A stretch of DNA of 64,000 nucleotides, taken from assembly GCA_045599185.1 (NCBI GenBank), contig JAZRVO010000012.1:338624-402623 (forward strand), read 5' to 3'. Shown here piece by piece: positions 16,501 to 24,681 of the stretch. The notes below the pieces were generated by a model that was not told the DNA's origin, searched no databases, and saw only the letters and a program-made list of their open reading frames with translations. Origin of the DNA: UBA1240 sp045599185. Lineage in GTDB: Bacteria > Spirochaetota > Spirochaetia > Treponematales > Treponemataceae. Each line of letters opens with the position of its first letter. Within the stretch, counting starts at the first letter, position 1. The position numbers and the translations under genes were made by a program.

Positions 16501-17832
16501 TATGCTGCGTTTTATTGCCTGAAAAATTGCAAAAATGCGCTGGTCGGTACACTGGCCTACGCGCTTTTCAATTTCAGCATCGTCCAGTTCTTCAAATACG
16601 GGCAGGTTAAGCGACTGCACGCCAACTTCTGCACCGCGCGCCGCCTTCATGATTGCGGTTTCAAAATTGTGGCCTATTGCCATAACTTCGCCGGTTGCCT
16701 TCATCTGCGTGCCAAGGTCGCGCTTGGCATAAACGAATTTTTCAAACGGGAATTTTGGCATTTTTACAACAACGTAGTCTAAAACCGGCTCAAAGCAGGC
16801 GGCGGTTTTTTTGGTAACTGCGTTAGGAATTTCGTCCAGCGTGTAACCGATGGCAATAAGGGTTGCAACTTTGGCAATCGGGTAGCCGGTCGCTTTAGAA
16901 GCAAGTGCCGATGAACGGCTTACGCGCGGGTTTACTTCAATTACGGCGTATTCAAATGTATCCGGGTTCAGTGCAAACTGGCAGTTACAGCCGCCTTCCA
17001 TTCCAAGTGAAGAAATAATGTTAAGCGCGGCGGAGCGCAGCATCTGGTATTCCTTGTCGCTTAGCGTAACTGTCGGCGCAATGACGATGCTGTCGCCGGT
17101 GTGCACGCCAACCGGGTCAAAGTTTTCCATGGAACATACGGTCAGAACGTTGCCGGCGCTGTCACGCATTACTTCAAATTCAACTTCCTTCCAGCCGCTT
17201 ATGCATTTTTCTACAAGAATCTGGTGAATTGGCGAACGGTGAAGGCCGTTGTGGGCAATTTCGTCCATTTCTTCGTCGTTGTGAACAATGCCTCCGCCTG
17301 TACCGCCCAAAGTGAATGCCGGACGGATGATTGCAGGATAGCCAATCTGGTTCTTTACAAAATCGTATGCGTCTTCGTAAGTTGTAACAACTTTTGAAGG
17401 AATGCAGGGTTCACCGATGCTTTCCATTGTATCCTTGAACATCTGGCGGTCTTCGGCCTTGTCTATTGTTTCAGGATTTGCGCCCAAAAGCCGTACGCCG
17501 TGTTCTGCCAGAAAACCGCTTTTGGCAAGTTCCATGCAAAGGGTAAGGCCTGTCTGTCCGCCCAGCGATGAAAGAATTGAATCGGGTTTTTCCTTTATGA
17601 TGATGCGTTCAATTGTTTCTATATTTAAAGGTTCAATGTAAATCTGGTCTGCCATTGCATGGTCGGTCATAAGCGTGGCCGGGTTAGAGTTTACCAGAAC
17701 AACTTCAAGACCCTGTTCTTTAAGCGCCTTACAGGCCTGGCTGCCTGCGTAGTCAAATTCTGCTGCCTGCCCGATGATGATTGGACCGGAACCGATGACC
17801 ATAACTTTGTGGATATTTTTGTTAAGTGGCAT
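13513..17832 (-). CDS. carB: Carbamoyl-phosphate synthase large chain fused to a DapF-like domain
   Basis: The 1439-residue chain has a complete CarB in residues 1 to about 1140: carboxyphosphate ATP-grasp, oligomerisation region, second ATP-grasp starting at VLGSGPIRIGQGIEFDYAS, and a C-terminal MGS-type allosteric domain. About 50 extra residues lie near 565-620, before the second half. Residues 1142-1439 are a diaminopimelate epimerase-like domain starting KFTKMSATGNDF. Its second catalytic Cys is present (ACGTGACA, Cys1382), but the first site reads MAGNALRA with Ala1213 where Cys is expected. CarB makes carbamoyl phosphate for pyrimidine and arginine. CarA is encoded at 41620. ATG 17832 has AGGAG upstream. 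A leader attenuator is likely. Confidence 0.93.
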   Translation of the reverse strand: MPLNKNIHKVMVIGSGPIIIGQAAEFDYAGSQACKALKEQGLEVVLVNSNPATLMTDHAMADQIYIEPLNIETIERIIIKEKPDSILSSLGGQTGLTLCMELAKSGFLAEHGVRLLGANPETIDKAEDRQMFKDTMESIGEPCIPSKVVTTYEDAYDFVKNQIGYPAIIRPAFTLGGTGGGIVHNDEEMDEIAHNGLHRSPIHQILVEKCISGWKEVEFEVMRDSAGNVLTVCSMENFDPVGVHTGDSIVIAPTVTLSDKEYQMLRSAALNIISSLGMEGGCNCQFALNPDTFEYAVIEVNPRVSRSSALASKATGYPIAKVATLIAIGYTLDEIPNAVTKKTAACFEPVLDYVVVKMPKFPFEKFVYAKRDLGTQMKATGEVMAIGHNFETAIMKAARGAEVGVQSLNLPVFEELDDAEIEKRVGQCTDQRIFAIFQAIKRSILTVEQIHDITKIDLWFLAKLQNLAETEKRLAALKAESKELSLDLYKEAKSYGYPDKVIEKLTGQKITGAAGILKEAKQAEQLLAQGKVAHINAGFKMVDTCAGEFNAETPYFYSSYDKENEARIFLDQKNAVDLGDSINTAADTLARLARETGNAELKDAANNVLKIAAKKENVKSKGTIIVLGSGPIRIGQGIEFDYASVQCVWALKKLGYEVVTINNNPETVSTDFDTSDRLYFEPLTPEDVMSVIHTENPIGVVVAFGGGTAIKLANFLADQGIRILGTSADAIDLAEDRERFDALCEKLHILRPQGLTVLTEAEALEATAKLGYPVLLRPSYVLGGQNMIIAFNDDDVKEYMKIILAQGIQNPILIDQYKMGTELEVDAICDGEDILIPGIMEHIERTGIHSGDSIAVYPSWNLNDILREKIVNQSRELALALGTKGLVNIQYLIYNNELYIIEVNPRSSRTVPYISKVTNVPMVELAVRAMLGENVRNMGYGTGLYKLPPYYAVKVPVFSFEKLMDVDTHLGPEMKSTGEVLGIAATREEAIFKGLIGAGYNMKRSGGVLFSVRKTDRYEIPDLARKFYDMGFKLYATEGNAETLRDFGMEVEVVNKIRENEKDNILTLLDSGKIDYVISTSAKGRDPHADSVRMRRHAVERDIPCLTAIDTANAIADCLMSKYSAKNIELIDINKLRTAKQTVKFTKMSATGNDFIIVDTREQYINNPGGLAVRLCNRRDGIGADSLVLVGKTDKADASMRFFNQDGTEGQMAGNALRAVAKYLYDFNIEGIADKHNKHETTAQISIKTQAGIKNITIYKLAGKTNTVTVNMGYADFAPDKIPTTLKAGEINVAGKTYQGVINQNLKVDGTDYKVSLVSFGNPHCVVFCDFVDKVPLEHIGPLFEHHEAFPKRINTEFVRVVGPTELKMRTWERGNGETLACGTGACAAVVAAVLNGHCPMNQSITVKVRGGELIVKYTGETVYLTGTTNLCYTGDVEI

Positions 17833-17964
17833 TTTTTTTCTCCTGTAAATATAAAAACCGCATTAGCGAAGCAATCTGTTCTATTTTTTTTGCCGTTTTT
17901 TACGGCGGTTTTGCAAATTTAGTGCTGCTTTGAATAGCCGTGCAAAACTGAAAAATTTAAAAAA

Positions 17965-18002
17965 AATGGAGACCTACTAATAAAAACCAGTAAATCTCCA
18001 TT
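17965..18002 (-). terminator. Attenuator-like intrinsic terminator in the carB leader
   Basis: On the minus strand, arms 18002-17989 and 17978-17965 pair over 14 bases (two G-U) around a 10-base loop. A run of eight U, then AAA and five U follow. No gene other than a short leader ORF lies upstream in this direction, so the terminator should act on the carB leader about 130 bases before the carB start. Confidence 0.7.
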
Positions 18003-18045
18003 GATTAACGCATAAATAATGTTTTTTTTCAGTATAATTTTTCAT
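17974..18045 (-). CDS. Putative carB leader peptide
   Basis: ATG 18045 begins a 22-codon ORF (MKNYTEKKHYLCVNQWRFTG, then FY) ending in tandem TAG TAG at 17979-17974. The stop codons fall inside the terminator, so a ribosome translating to the end would cover its 5' arm. The predicted transcription start is about 5 bases before the ATG. The layout resembles the pyrBI attenuator of enteric bacteria. The peptide has no run of one amino acid, so trp-type control is unlikely. Confidence 0.4.
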
Positions 18046-18056
18046 ACCGAGGTTTC

Positions 18057-18085
18057 ATTCTATTGAAAACGGTGGTTTTATTCAA
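18057..18085 (-). promoter_or_regulatory. Promoter of the carB leader
   Basis: On the minus strand: TTGAAT (18080-18085), 17-base spacer, TAGAAT (18057-18062). The transcript would start near 18050, leaving a leader of about 220 bases before carB. Confidence 0.55.
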
Positions 18086-18262
18086 TGTCTTCCGGTGCTG
18101 TTTTTCAAGAAATTAAAGGCGGCGTTTTTTTTATTTTCATGCTGAATGATAAAAATTCGCTGTTATATACTAATATGTTAGAATTTATTAAAATTTCTTA
18201 ATATTTTAAATCGGTTTACATTAAAAATATTAAAAAAAGATTAAAAATTCTTAAAAAAAAGT

Positions 18263-18291
18263 TTGACAAATAATCCAAAGCAACTTATTCT
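18263..18291 (+). promoter_or_regulatory. Promoter of the sugar ABC operon
   Basis: TTGACA (18263-18268), 17-base spacer, TATTCT (18286-18291). The predicted start falls inside the palindromic operator. The leader to the start codon at 18435 is about 137 bases. Confidence 0.75.
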
Positions 18292-18295
18292 AATT

Positions 18296-18315
18296 CTTGG
18301 CAACCGGTTGCCAAG
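18296..18315. promoter_or_regulatory. Perfect 20-bp LacI/GalR-type operator
   Basis: CTTGGCAACCGGTTGCCAAG is a perfect palindrome with the central CG and the AACCGGTT core usual for LacI-family sites. It overlaps the transcription start, so bound repressor would block the promoter. The LacI-family gene at 21997 is the obvious candidate. Confidence 0.85.
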
Positions 18316-18434
18316 ACGTTTCAAACTTCTTAAACAAACCCGTTGCTTGTTATAAGGCTGATTTTTACTGTTTTTTGCTAAAGCAGTTTCAGAATTATAA
18401 AAATTTTTCATATGTAAATTGTAAGGAGGTTCGT

Positions 18435-19733
18435 ATGAAAAAAATTATTTCAGTGGTAGCAGCAGTTGCGTTGTTATCAATGGCATTTACAGGATGTGCA
18501 AAAAAAGATGCACCAGCAGCTAAAGGTGGCGCAGACAAAGACAACAAAATTGTTGTATGGTCTTTCACTGACGAATTGGACGGAATGATTAAAGATTATT
18601 TCCAGAAAGATTCTCGCTTTGCTGGCAAATATGAAATTTCATATTCATTGACACCAACCGATCAGTTCCCTAACAAACTTGACCCGGTTTTGGCTTCAGG
18701 TTCAGGCTGTCCTGACGTTTTCGCTCTTGAAGATGCATTCGTTCGCAAATACATTGAATCAGGTCTTTTGCTTGACTTGACAGACGTTTACAACGAAGTT
18801 AAAGACAAAATGTATGCTTACCCAGCAGAAGTTGGTACATACAATGGTAAAGTTTACGGCCTTTCTTGGCAGGTAACACCAGGTGCTTTGTTCTACAACC
18901 GTGACGTTGCTAAAAAGTACCTCGGAACAGACGATCCTGCAAAAGTTCAGGAATACGTAAAAGACTGGAATACTTGTCTTGATACAGCTGCTCTTCTTAA
19001 ATCAAAATCAAACGGAAACTGCTACTTCGTATCTACAACAGGTGACCTTTTCAAACCTTACGCATCTTCACGCAAAGATCCTTGGATTGTAAACGGTAAA
19101 CTGGTTATCGACCCAGCTATGGAAGACTACCTTGATATGTGTAAAACATTCCACGACAAAGGTTACGAAGGTCGTGTAGGTCAGTGGTCAGAAGGTTGGT
19201 ACGCTGGTATGAAAGGCGACTTCCGTGATGAATCTGGTAACTTGAAAGAAGTATTTGCTTATTTCTTGCCAACTTGGGGTCTCCACTACGTTCTTAAAAC
19301 AAACGCTCCAGACGCTGCTGGTAAATGGGCAATGTGTGCTGGTCCTATCGGTTACCGCTGGGGTGGTACATGGGTAGGTGCATACAAAGGAACAAAAAAT
19401 CCTAACGCTGCAAAAGAACTCATCAAATACCTTGCTTCAGATGACACATTCCTTGAACAGTGGGCTACAAATACTGGTGACGTTGTTTCTAACAAAAACG
19501 TTGTAAACAAAGTTAAAGACAGCTTCAGCGAACCATACTTGGCTGGACAGAACCACTATGCAGAATTTGCTTCAATGGCTGCAACTGTTAACGGTAAACT
19601 TACACAGGGAACAGACCAGGCAATTGAAAGCTTGTGGAGTGAAGCAACAACTGCTTACATGAACGGTGAAAAAACAAAAGAACAGGCAATTGCTGACTTC
19701 AAAACACAGGTTAGCTCACAGCTTGGTTTCTAA
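18435..19733 (+). CDS. Sugar ABC transporter solute-binding lipoprotein
   Basis: ATG 18435 with AAGGAGG upstream starts a lipoprotein signal peptide whose lipobox is FTGC. An upstream reading from 18297 would run through the operator and is rejected. The 432-residue protein is a cluster-1 (CUT1-type) sugar-binding protein with IVVWSFTDELDGM at the start of the mature domain and a typical C-terminal region (AAKELIKYLASDDTFLEQW). It binds an oligosaccharide outside the membrane and delivers it to the two permeases downstream. The nearby secreted GH16 suggests beta-glucan oligosaccharides, by inference. No ATPase gene is in the cluster. Confidence 0.92.
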   Translation: MKKIISVVAAVALLSMAFTGCAKKDAPAAKGGADKDNKIVVWSFTDELDGMIKDYFQKDSRFAGKYEISYSLTPTDQFPNKLDPVLASGSGCPDVFALEDAFVRKYIESGLLLDLTDVYNEVKDKMYAYPAEVGTYNGKVYGLSWQVTPGALFYNRDVAKKYLGTDDPAKVQEYVKDWNTCLDTAALLKSKSNGNCYFVSTTGDLFKPYASSRKDPWIVNGKLVIDPAMEDYLDMCKTFHDKGYEGRVGQWSEGWYAGMKGDFRDESGNLKEVFAYFLPTWGLHYVLKTNAPDAAGKWAMCAGPIGYRWGGTWVGAYKGTKNPNAAKELIKYLASDDTFLEQWATNTGDVVSNKNVVNKVKDSFSEPYLAGQNHYAEFASMAATVNGKLTQGTDQAIESLWSEATTAYMNGEKTKEQAIADFKTQVSSQLGF

Positions 19734-19765
19734 TTCATTCACTGAATCAGTTTGATTGATTAGAC

Positions 19766-19802
19766 AAAAAGTGCAGCTAAGATTTTTCTTGCTGCACTTT
19801 TT
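19766..19802 (+). terminator. Intrinsic terminator between binding protein and permeases
   Basis: Arms 19766-19777 and 19791-19802 (12 bases) followed by U's. Sitting inside the operon, it should lower permease expression relative to the binding protein. Confidence 0.85.
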
Positions 19803-19829
19803 TATTGTACTTTTTCCTTTGGAGGAAAC

Positions 19830-20792
19830 ATGAAAAAACCGTCAGCAATTGAGGCCAAAACAAACAGGGCAGGACTTTATTTTGTTCTCCCGTTTGTTAT
19901 CATATATGCGTTGTTTCAGTTATGGCCAATTATCTATACCTTTTCCCTTGCTTTTGGAAACTTGCAGGGACTGAAAACAGATTTTGATTTTGTAGGTCTT
20001 GCTAACTTTAAAAAACTTCTTACAGACAACTTCTTCTGGGGTTCTGTTGGTAACACTTTCATTATGTGGGGTTTCAACTTTGCACCTCAGCTTGGAATTG
20101 CTCTTTTGTTTGCAATTTGGTTTACAGATATTCGTCTTAAAATCAAAGGAAAAGGCATATTCAGAGCTATTTTCTACATGCCTAACTTGCTGACAACAGC
20201 TTCTATTGCCGTTTTGTTCCGCAGTTTGTTTGCTTATCCAATTGGTCCTGTTAACCAGTTCCTTACACAGACTTTGAATATCTGGAACACTGTAGAACTT
20301 GACGGTCAGATGGTTCAGCAGGGATTTAACTTCTTCCGTATGCCGAACGTATCACGCGGTATCGTTTCTTTCATTCAGTGGTGGATGTGGTGTGGTCATA
20401 CTTTGATTATGCTTATGGCTGGTATCACAAGTATTTCACCTTCTTTGTACGAAGCTGCTGTTGTTGACGGTGCAAATGCAAGTCAGCAGACACGCTATGT
20501 TACATTACCATTGCTTCGCCCAATGATGTGGTATCTTTTGACTACATCAATGATTGGTGGTATGCAGCTGTTCGAAATTCCATTCCTGTTGACCGGTATG
20601 CATGGAGAACCGGACTTTAAGATTCGCTCAATGGCACTGTACTTATACAATATGGGTTTCCAGGGCGTAACTAACTATTCTTATGCTGCTGCGGTTGCTA
20701 TTGCAATGTTTATTATTACAATTGGTCTTGCTACTTTCATCAACTGGCTTGTAAAAGAACGCGAACCAAGACGCAAGTACGTGGAGGAATAA
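19830..20792 (+). CDS. Sugar ABC transporter permease, MalF-like
   Basis: The 320-residue protein has six hydrophobic segments and the EAA loop EAAVVDGANASQQTRYVTLP near residue 210, which contacts the ATPase. It is the first of two CUT1 permeases and ends two bases before the next start. A GGAGG site precedes ATG 19830. It forms the inner-membrane channel with the second permease. The ATPase must come from elsewhere, as with shared MsmK/MalK-type ATPases in other bacteria. Confidence 0.92.
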   Translation: MKKPSAIEAKTNRAGLYFVLPFVIIYALFQLWPIIYTFSLAFGNLQGLKTDFDFVGLANFKKLLTDNFFWGSVGNTFIMWGFNFAPQLGIALLFAIWFTDIRLKIKGKGIFRAIFYMPNLLTTASIAVLFRSLFAYPIGPVNQFLTQTLNIWNTVELDGQMVQQGFNFFRMPNVSRGIVSFIQWWMWCGHTLIMLMAGITSISPSLYEAAVVDGANASQQTRYVTLPLLRPMMWYLLTTSMIGGMQLFEIPFLLTGMHGEPDFKIRSMALYLYNMGFQGVTNYSYAAAVAIAMFIITIGLATFINWLVKEREPRRKYVEE

Positions 20793-20793
20793 A

Positions 20794-21633
20794 ATGGAAT
20801 ATAAAATGTCAATGACTCTTAAAAGAGCCGTAGTATATATTTTGATGGTGTTCTTTGCACTTTTGGCTATCGTTCCAATTTATTTGATGCTTATTAACGC
20901 CACACGTACAAACGCACAGATTAACGAAGGTATTTCACTGATTCCTGGAACAAACACAATACAGAACTGGAAAAACCTTACAAACAGAAACTTTCAGATT
21001 TGGCAGGGTTTTGGTAACAGTGCCGTTATTGCGTTCTTCTCTACAATTTTGAGCGTTTACTTTTCTTCTTTAACTGCATACGCAATCCACGTATACAAGT
21101 TCAAGGGAAGAAAGTTCCTGTGGGCATTTATTCTTACTGTAATCATGCTTCCTGGTACTTTGTCATTCATCGGTTTTTACCAGTTTATGGCAAGACTTCA
21201 CCTTACAAACAGTTTCATTCCGTTGATTGTTCCTTCAATCGCGTCAGCGGGTTCTGTTCTGTTTATGAAGCAGTACATGGAATCAATTCTTTCTTTTGAA
21301 TTGATTGACGCCGGTCGTATCGACGGTGCAGGTGAATTCCGCATTTTCAATACTGTTATCATGCCTATCATGATTCCGGCTGTTGCAACTCAGTCAATCT
21401 TTTCATTCGTTGGTTCTTGGAACAACTTCATGACACCGTTTGTATTGCTCTCTGACCAGAAAAAATACACATTGCCAATGTTGGTTCAGACACTGCGTGG
21501 TGATATTTACCGCACAGAATACGGTTCAATCTACCTTGGTGTTGCAATTTCATTGCTGCCAATCTTGATTTTCTACGCATTCATGTCACGGTTCATCATT
21601 AGTGGTATCACAATGGGTGGTGTTAAAGAATAA
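20794..21633 (+). CDS. Sugar ABC transporter permease, MalG-like
   Basis: The 279-residue protein has six membrane segments and a divergent EAA loop (IDAGRIDGAGEFRIFNTVIM near residue 170). It starts one base after the stop of the first permease, so translation is probably coupled; GGAGG lies in the end of the upstream gene. It completes the membrane part of the importer. Confidence 0.92.
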   Translation: MEYKMSMTLKRAVVYILMVFFALLAIVPIYLMLINATRTNAQINEGISLIPGTNTIQNWKNLTNRNFQIWQGFGNSAVIAFFSTILSVYFSSLTAYAIHVYKFKGRKFLWAFILTVIMLPGTLSFIGFYQFMARLHLTNSFIPLIVPSIASAGSVLFMKQYMESILSFELIDAGRIDGAGEFRIFNTVIMPIMIPAVATQSIFSFVGSWNNFMTPFVLLSDQKKYTLPMLVQTLRGDIYRTEYGSIYLGVAISLLPILIFYAFMSRFIISGITMGGVKE

Positions 21634-21660
21634 TCTGAAACGCTGTTTCGATTATTTCAG

Positions 21661-21710
21661 CTGGTTCTGCGGATAGAAAAATCTTGCAGAACCAGTGCTT
21701 TTTTATTTTT
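21661..21710 (+). terminator. Terminator of the sugar ABC operon
   Basis: CTGGTTCTGC at 21661-21670 pairs with 21686-21695, then TGC and a T-run. The rest of the gap up to 21996 has a weak 5-base hairpin with a T-run near 21843-21868 and no gene. Confidence 0.8.
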
Positions 21711-21996
21711 TGCTTAGCTTGAAAATAAATACAGTTCAAAACGTCGGTTTTCTTCTATATAACTGGGCAATTTTTATTTCTTTCTTTTTGTGAACTGAAA
21801 AGGGAAAGAAAACGTATAAGATAATAAGATGAAATTTTACAGCCTCAAATTAGAAGGCTTTTTTTTCGGGTCTTTCAAATTTCTTTTCTGTTACATTTTC
21901 TTTACCTGCAAGGCAAATATTTAAATTTCTTAAAATTGTTGCAAACCGGCACTAAATGTGCTCAATTTATTGTTTTTCTTTTGTAAGGTAATGCCA

Positions 21997-23016
21997 ATGA
22001 TAACCATTTATGACATTGCAAAAAAAACCGGGTACAGTGCCCCAACTGTTTCTAAAGCGTTAAACGGCACGGGCGGATTAAGCCCTGAAACCCGTAAAAA
22101 AATACTGGACTCGGCAGAAGAAATGGGTTACAGCCCGAACATGACCGCGCGCGCCCTTAGCACAAAAAAGTCGTACTTAATTGGAATTATTTTTGAAGAT
22201 TTGTATATGCAGCGCGGTTTTGAACACCCTTTGTTTGGCGGCGTACTTACAAAATTCCGTTCCGAAGTTGAAGCTTCCGGCTATGATTTAATTTTCATTT
22301 CAACTTCCTTTGGTGATACAAAAGTGAATTCTTACGTGGAACATTGCAAGCTGCGCAATGTTGACGCGGTTGTAATAATAAACCCTCTGGACGATTATTC
22401 CAAAATCATAGAACTTGCTAAATCCGGCATACCGTGCGTTTCTACCAACGATTTGGTACCAGGCATACCGGCGGTAATTACCGACAACGAAAGTGCCGGT
22501 TTTGAGGCCGGCGAGTTTTTAATTAAAAACGGTCACACCAAAATTGCCTATATCGCAGGTTCTTCCAACGAATACAGCCAGGCCGCAGAAGAACGCCTTG
22601 CAGGGTTGCGCCGTGCGCTGGCAAAACACAATTTGAAGCTTGAAGAAAAAAACATTGAACGCTGTTCGTTGTGGACAAGGGAAGTTGGCGCGAACGCAAT
22701 GAAAAACCTTTTAAACCGTGATTCTGACATTACGGCGGTTTTCGCTTCCAACGACAACATGGCAATTGGTGCGATGAATTACTGTAAAAGCCTTGGAATC
22801 CGTGTGCCCGAAGACATTTCTTTCGTGGGGTTTGACGATGAAACTTTTTCAGAATTTTACCAGCCGGCGCTGACCACTTTCAGCCAGAACCGCAATTTAA
22901 TTGCAGAACTTTCTGAAGAAATACTGATGAACCAGCTGATTGGCGTGCCGGTAAATGACTGCATCCGCGTTCCTGCCGATTTCATTGAACGGGACTCGGT
23001 AAAAAAAATCTGCTAG
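21997..23016 (+). CDS. LacI-family transcriptional regulator
   Basis: From ATG 21997 (AAGG eight bases upstream; 21991 is possible) the protein has 339 residues. It starts with the LacI helix-turn-helix ITIYDIAKKTGYSAPTVSKAL and hinge helix SPNMTARALSTKKS. A periplasmic-binding-protein-like effector domain follows, with FASNDNMAIGAMNY and ISFVGFDDETFSEF. It lies downstream of the sugar ABC operon and probably binds the palindrome at 18296-18315, releasing it when its sugar is present. It is followed by tcdA after 10 bases. Confidence 0.92.
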   Translation: MITIYDIAKKTGYSAPTVSKALNGTGGLSPETRKKILDSAEEMGYSPNMTARALSTKKSYLIGIIFEDLYMQRGFEHPLFGGVLTKFRSEVEASGYDLIFISTSFGDTKVNSYVEHCKLRNVDAVVIINPLDDYSKIIELAKSGIPCVSTNDLVPGIPAVITDNESAGFEAGEFLIKNGHTKIAYIAGSSNEYSQAAEERLAGLRRALAKHNLKLEEKNIERCSLWTREVGANAMKNLLNRDSDITAVFASNDNMAIGAMNYCKSLGIRVPEDISFVGFDDETFSEFYQPALTTFSQNRNLIAELSEEILMNQLIGVPVNDCIRVPADFIERDSVKKIC

Positions 23017-23026
23017 GCAACAGGCA

Positions 23027-23743
23027 ATGGAAAATATAGAAAACATTTTTACCCGTACCGAACTTCTGCTTGGAAGTGACGCAATGGCAAAATTGCATGA
23101 TTCTACGGTTGCAATTTTTGGCGTTGGTGGTGTTGGCGGCTACGTTGCAGAATCTTTGGCGCGCAGCGGAATCGGCAGTTTTGTTCTGGTTGATAACGAT
23201 ACTGTAAGTTTCAGCAACATTAACCGGCAGATTATTGCTACAACGCAAACCGTCGGTATGCCAAAAGTTGAAGTCATGAAAGACCGCATACTTTCAATTA
23301 ACCCGAATGCAAAAGTGAGCGCAAAAAAATGCTTTTACCTGCCGCAAACCAGCGGCGAATTTGATTTTTCTCAATACGATTATGTAGTTGATGCGGTTGA
23401 TACGGTTACTGCAAAAATTGAAATCATTGTGCAGGCAAAAAAAAGCGGCAAGCCGATAATCAGCAGCATGGGTGCCGGTAACAAACTGGATCCTACAAAG
23501 TTTGCGGTTGCAGACATTTCCAAAACCAGCGTATGTCCGCTGGCACGGGTAATGCGCCACGAATTGAAAAAACGAAAAATTACCGGCGTAAAATGCGTTT
23601 ATTCAACTGAAGAACCGAAAGTGCGCAAAAACGCCGCCCCAGACCCAAAAACCGGTAAGGTTGCGCCTGCAAGTATTGCGTTCGTGCCGTCGGTGGCAGG
23701 GCTGATAATTGCAAGCCAGATTGTACGCGATTTGTGCCAGTAA
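23027..23743 (+). CDS. tcdA: tRNA threonylcarbamoyladenosine dehydratase (TcdA/CsdL-like)
   Basis: The 238-residue protein is a ThiF/MoeB/E1-like ATP-dependent enzyme. It has the nucleotide loop GVGGVGGYVAESLARSGIG near residue 30, VDNDTVSFSNINRQI near 58, and VVDAVDTVTAKI near 120. The NRQI and length match TcdA, which cyclises the t6A base of tRNA at position 37. A MoeB role is less likely because no zinc Cys pairs are evident. It starts 10 bases after lacI with only a weak ribosome site and ends 34 bases before the convergent AraC gene. Confidence 0.85.
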   Translation: MENIENIFTRTELLLGSDAMAKLHDSTVAIFGVGGVGGYVAESLARSGIGSFVLVDNDTVSFSNINRQIIATTQTVGMPKVEVMKDRILSINPNAKVSAKKCFYLPQTSGEFDFSQYDYVVDAVDTVTAKIEIIVQAKKSGKPIISSMGAGNKLDPTKFAVADISKTSVCPLARVMRHELKKRKITGVKCVYSTEEPKVRKNAAPDPKTGKVAPASIAFVPSVAGLIIASQIVRDLCQ

Positions 23744-23777
23744 ATTTAAGCCAAAAACTGAAGAAATGGTTGGCTGC

Positions 23778-24566
23778 TTACAGTTTGTCAAATTTTTTGC
23801 CGTAGTAAGTTTCCCGGTATTCTTTTGGCGTAAGGCCGGTGTGTTTTTTAAAAACCGCAATAAAATGAGAATGGGAACAGAAGCACAAACTGTTGCTTAT
23901 GTCCACAAAACTCTGGTCCGAAAAACGCAGCAGGTCTTTTGCTTCTTCAATTTTTTTGCTGTTTATGTATTCTTTCAGGCTCTGGCCGGTCTGCTTTTTA
24001 AAAAGCGTAGAAAGGTAAGGGCTGCTTACCTTTGCATAAGCGGCCACGTCTTTTTCGCTGAAATTTGTGTGCAGTTTCTGCTGAATGTATTCAAAGGCAA
24101 GGCTTAAAGTTTTGGAAGTTTTTATCGGCTTTATCTGCTGCATCCGCCGGGTAAAATCAAAAACAAACCTTTCGTGCAAATCCAAAATCCCTTCCAGATT
24201 ATGGCACTTGTCGGCTTTCTGAATGTACAGATCGCTTAAAGTGTAGGCCGTTTCAAAAGGCATTCCGGCTTCAAGGCAAAAACGGGTAATCAGCGCAACG
24301 GAAATTATAAAGTGGTATCGCATGTTGTTTATCGGCCGGTCTGAAAGCTGCCCCATGTTTTTTGCCTCGTTCAGCGGCGTCATGTATTTTTTCACAAGTT
24401 CTTCGTCCCCGTTTTTTATTGCCGCGTAAAAAAACAGCTCGTTGTTGTACCGCGAATGAAAAAATTCTTCTTCCTTCTGTTTGAACAGAGTTTTCGTAAG
24501 TTCTGTTTTAACGCCGGTCTGGGTATTTTCTTCCTTTTTGTCTTTGCTGTCATTCAAATCATTCAT
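23778..24566 (-). CDS. AraC-family transcriptional regulator
   Basis: The 262-residue protein has a C-terminal pair of helix-turn-helix motifs: VAAYAKVSSPYLSTLFKKQTG near residue 183, and FVDISNSLCFCSHSHFIAVF, then KKHTGLTPKEYRE. The N-terminal 150 residues are helical with no cupin signature, as in YesN-like regulators without the receiver. It is divergent from the GH16 gene, 115 bases apart, and probably controls it. The start ATG 24566 has a poor ribosome site. Confidence 0.85.
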   Translation of the reverse strand: MNDLNDSKDKKEENTQTGVKTELTKTLFKQKEEEFFHSRYNNELFFYAAIKNGDEELVKKYMTPLNEAKNMGQLSDRPINNMRYHFIISVALITRFCLEAGMPFETAYTLSDLYIQKADKCHNLEGILDLHERFVFDFTRRMQQIKPIKTSKTLSLAFEYIQQKLHTNFSEKDVAAYAKVSSPYLSTLFKKQTGQSLKEYINSKKIEEAKDLLRFSDQSFVDISNSLCFCSHSHFIAVFKKHTGLTPKEYRETYYGKKFDKL

Positions 24567-24606
24567 GCCTATATTTTACTCCATCTTTGAATAAATTCCA
24601 AAATAT

Positions 24607-24636
24607 TTGACACAAATATAAAAAAAACGATATATC
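24607..24636 (+). promoter_or_regulatory. Promoter of the GH16 gene
   Basis: TTGACA (24607-24612), 18-base spacer, TATATC (24631-24636). The leader to TTG 24682 is about 40 bases. Confidence 0.65.
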
Positions 24637-24681
24637 TTCCTTTCTTTCACATTTAGAATTAGCCGAAACGGAGGAAAAACT

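Noticed and set aside
18297..18434. Longer N terminus for the sugar-binding protein
   Set aside because: It would start inside the operator; the AAGGAGG site and lipoprotein signal fix the start at 18435.
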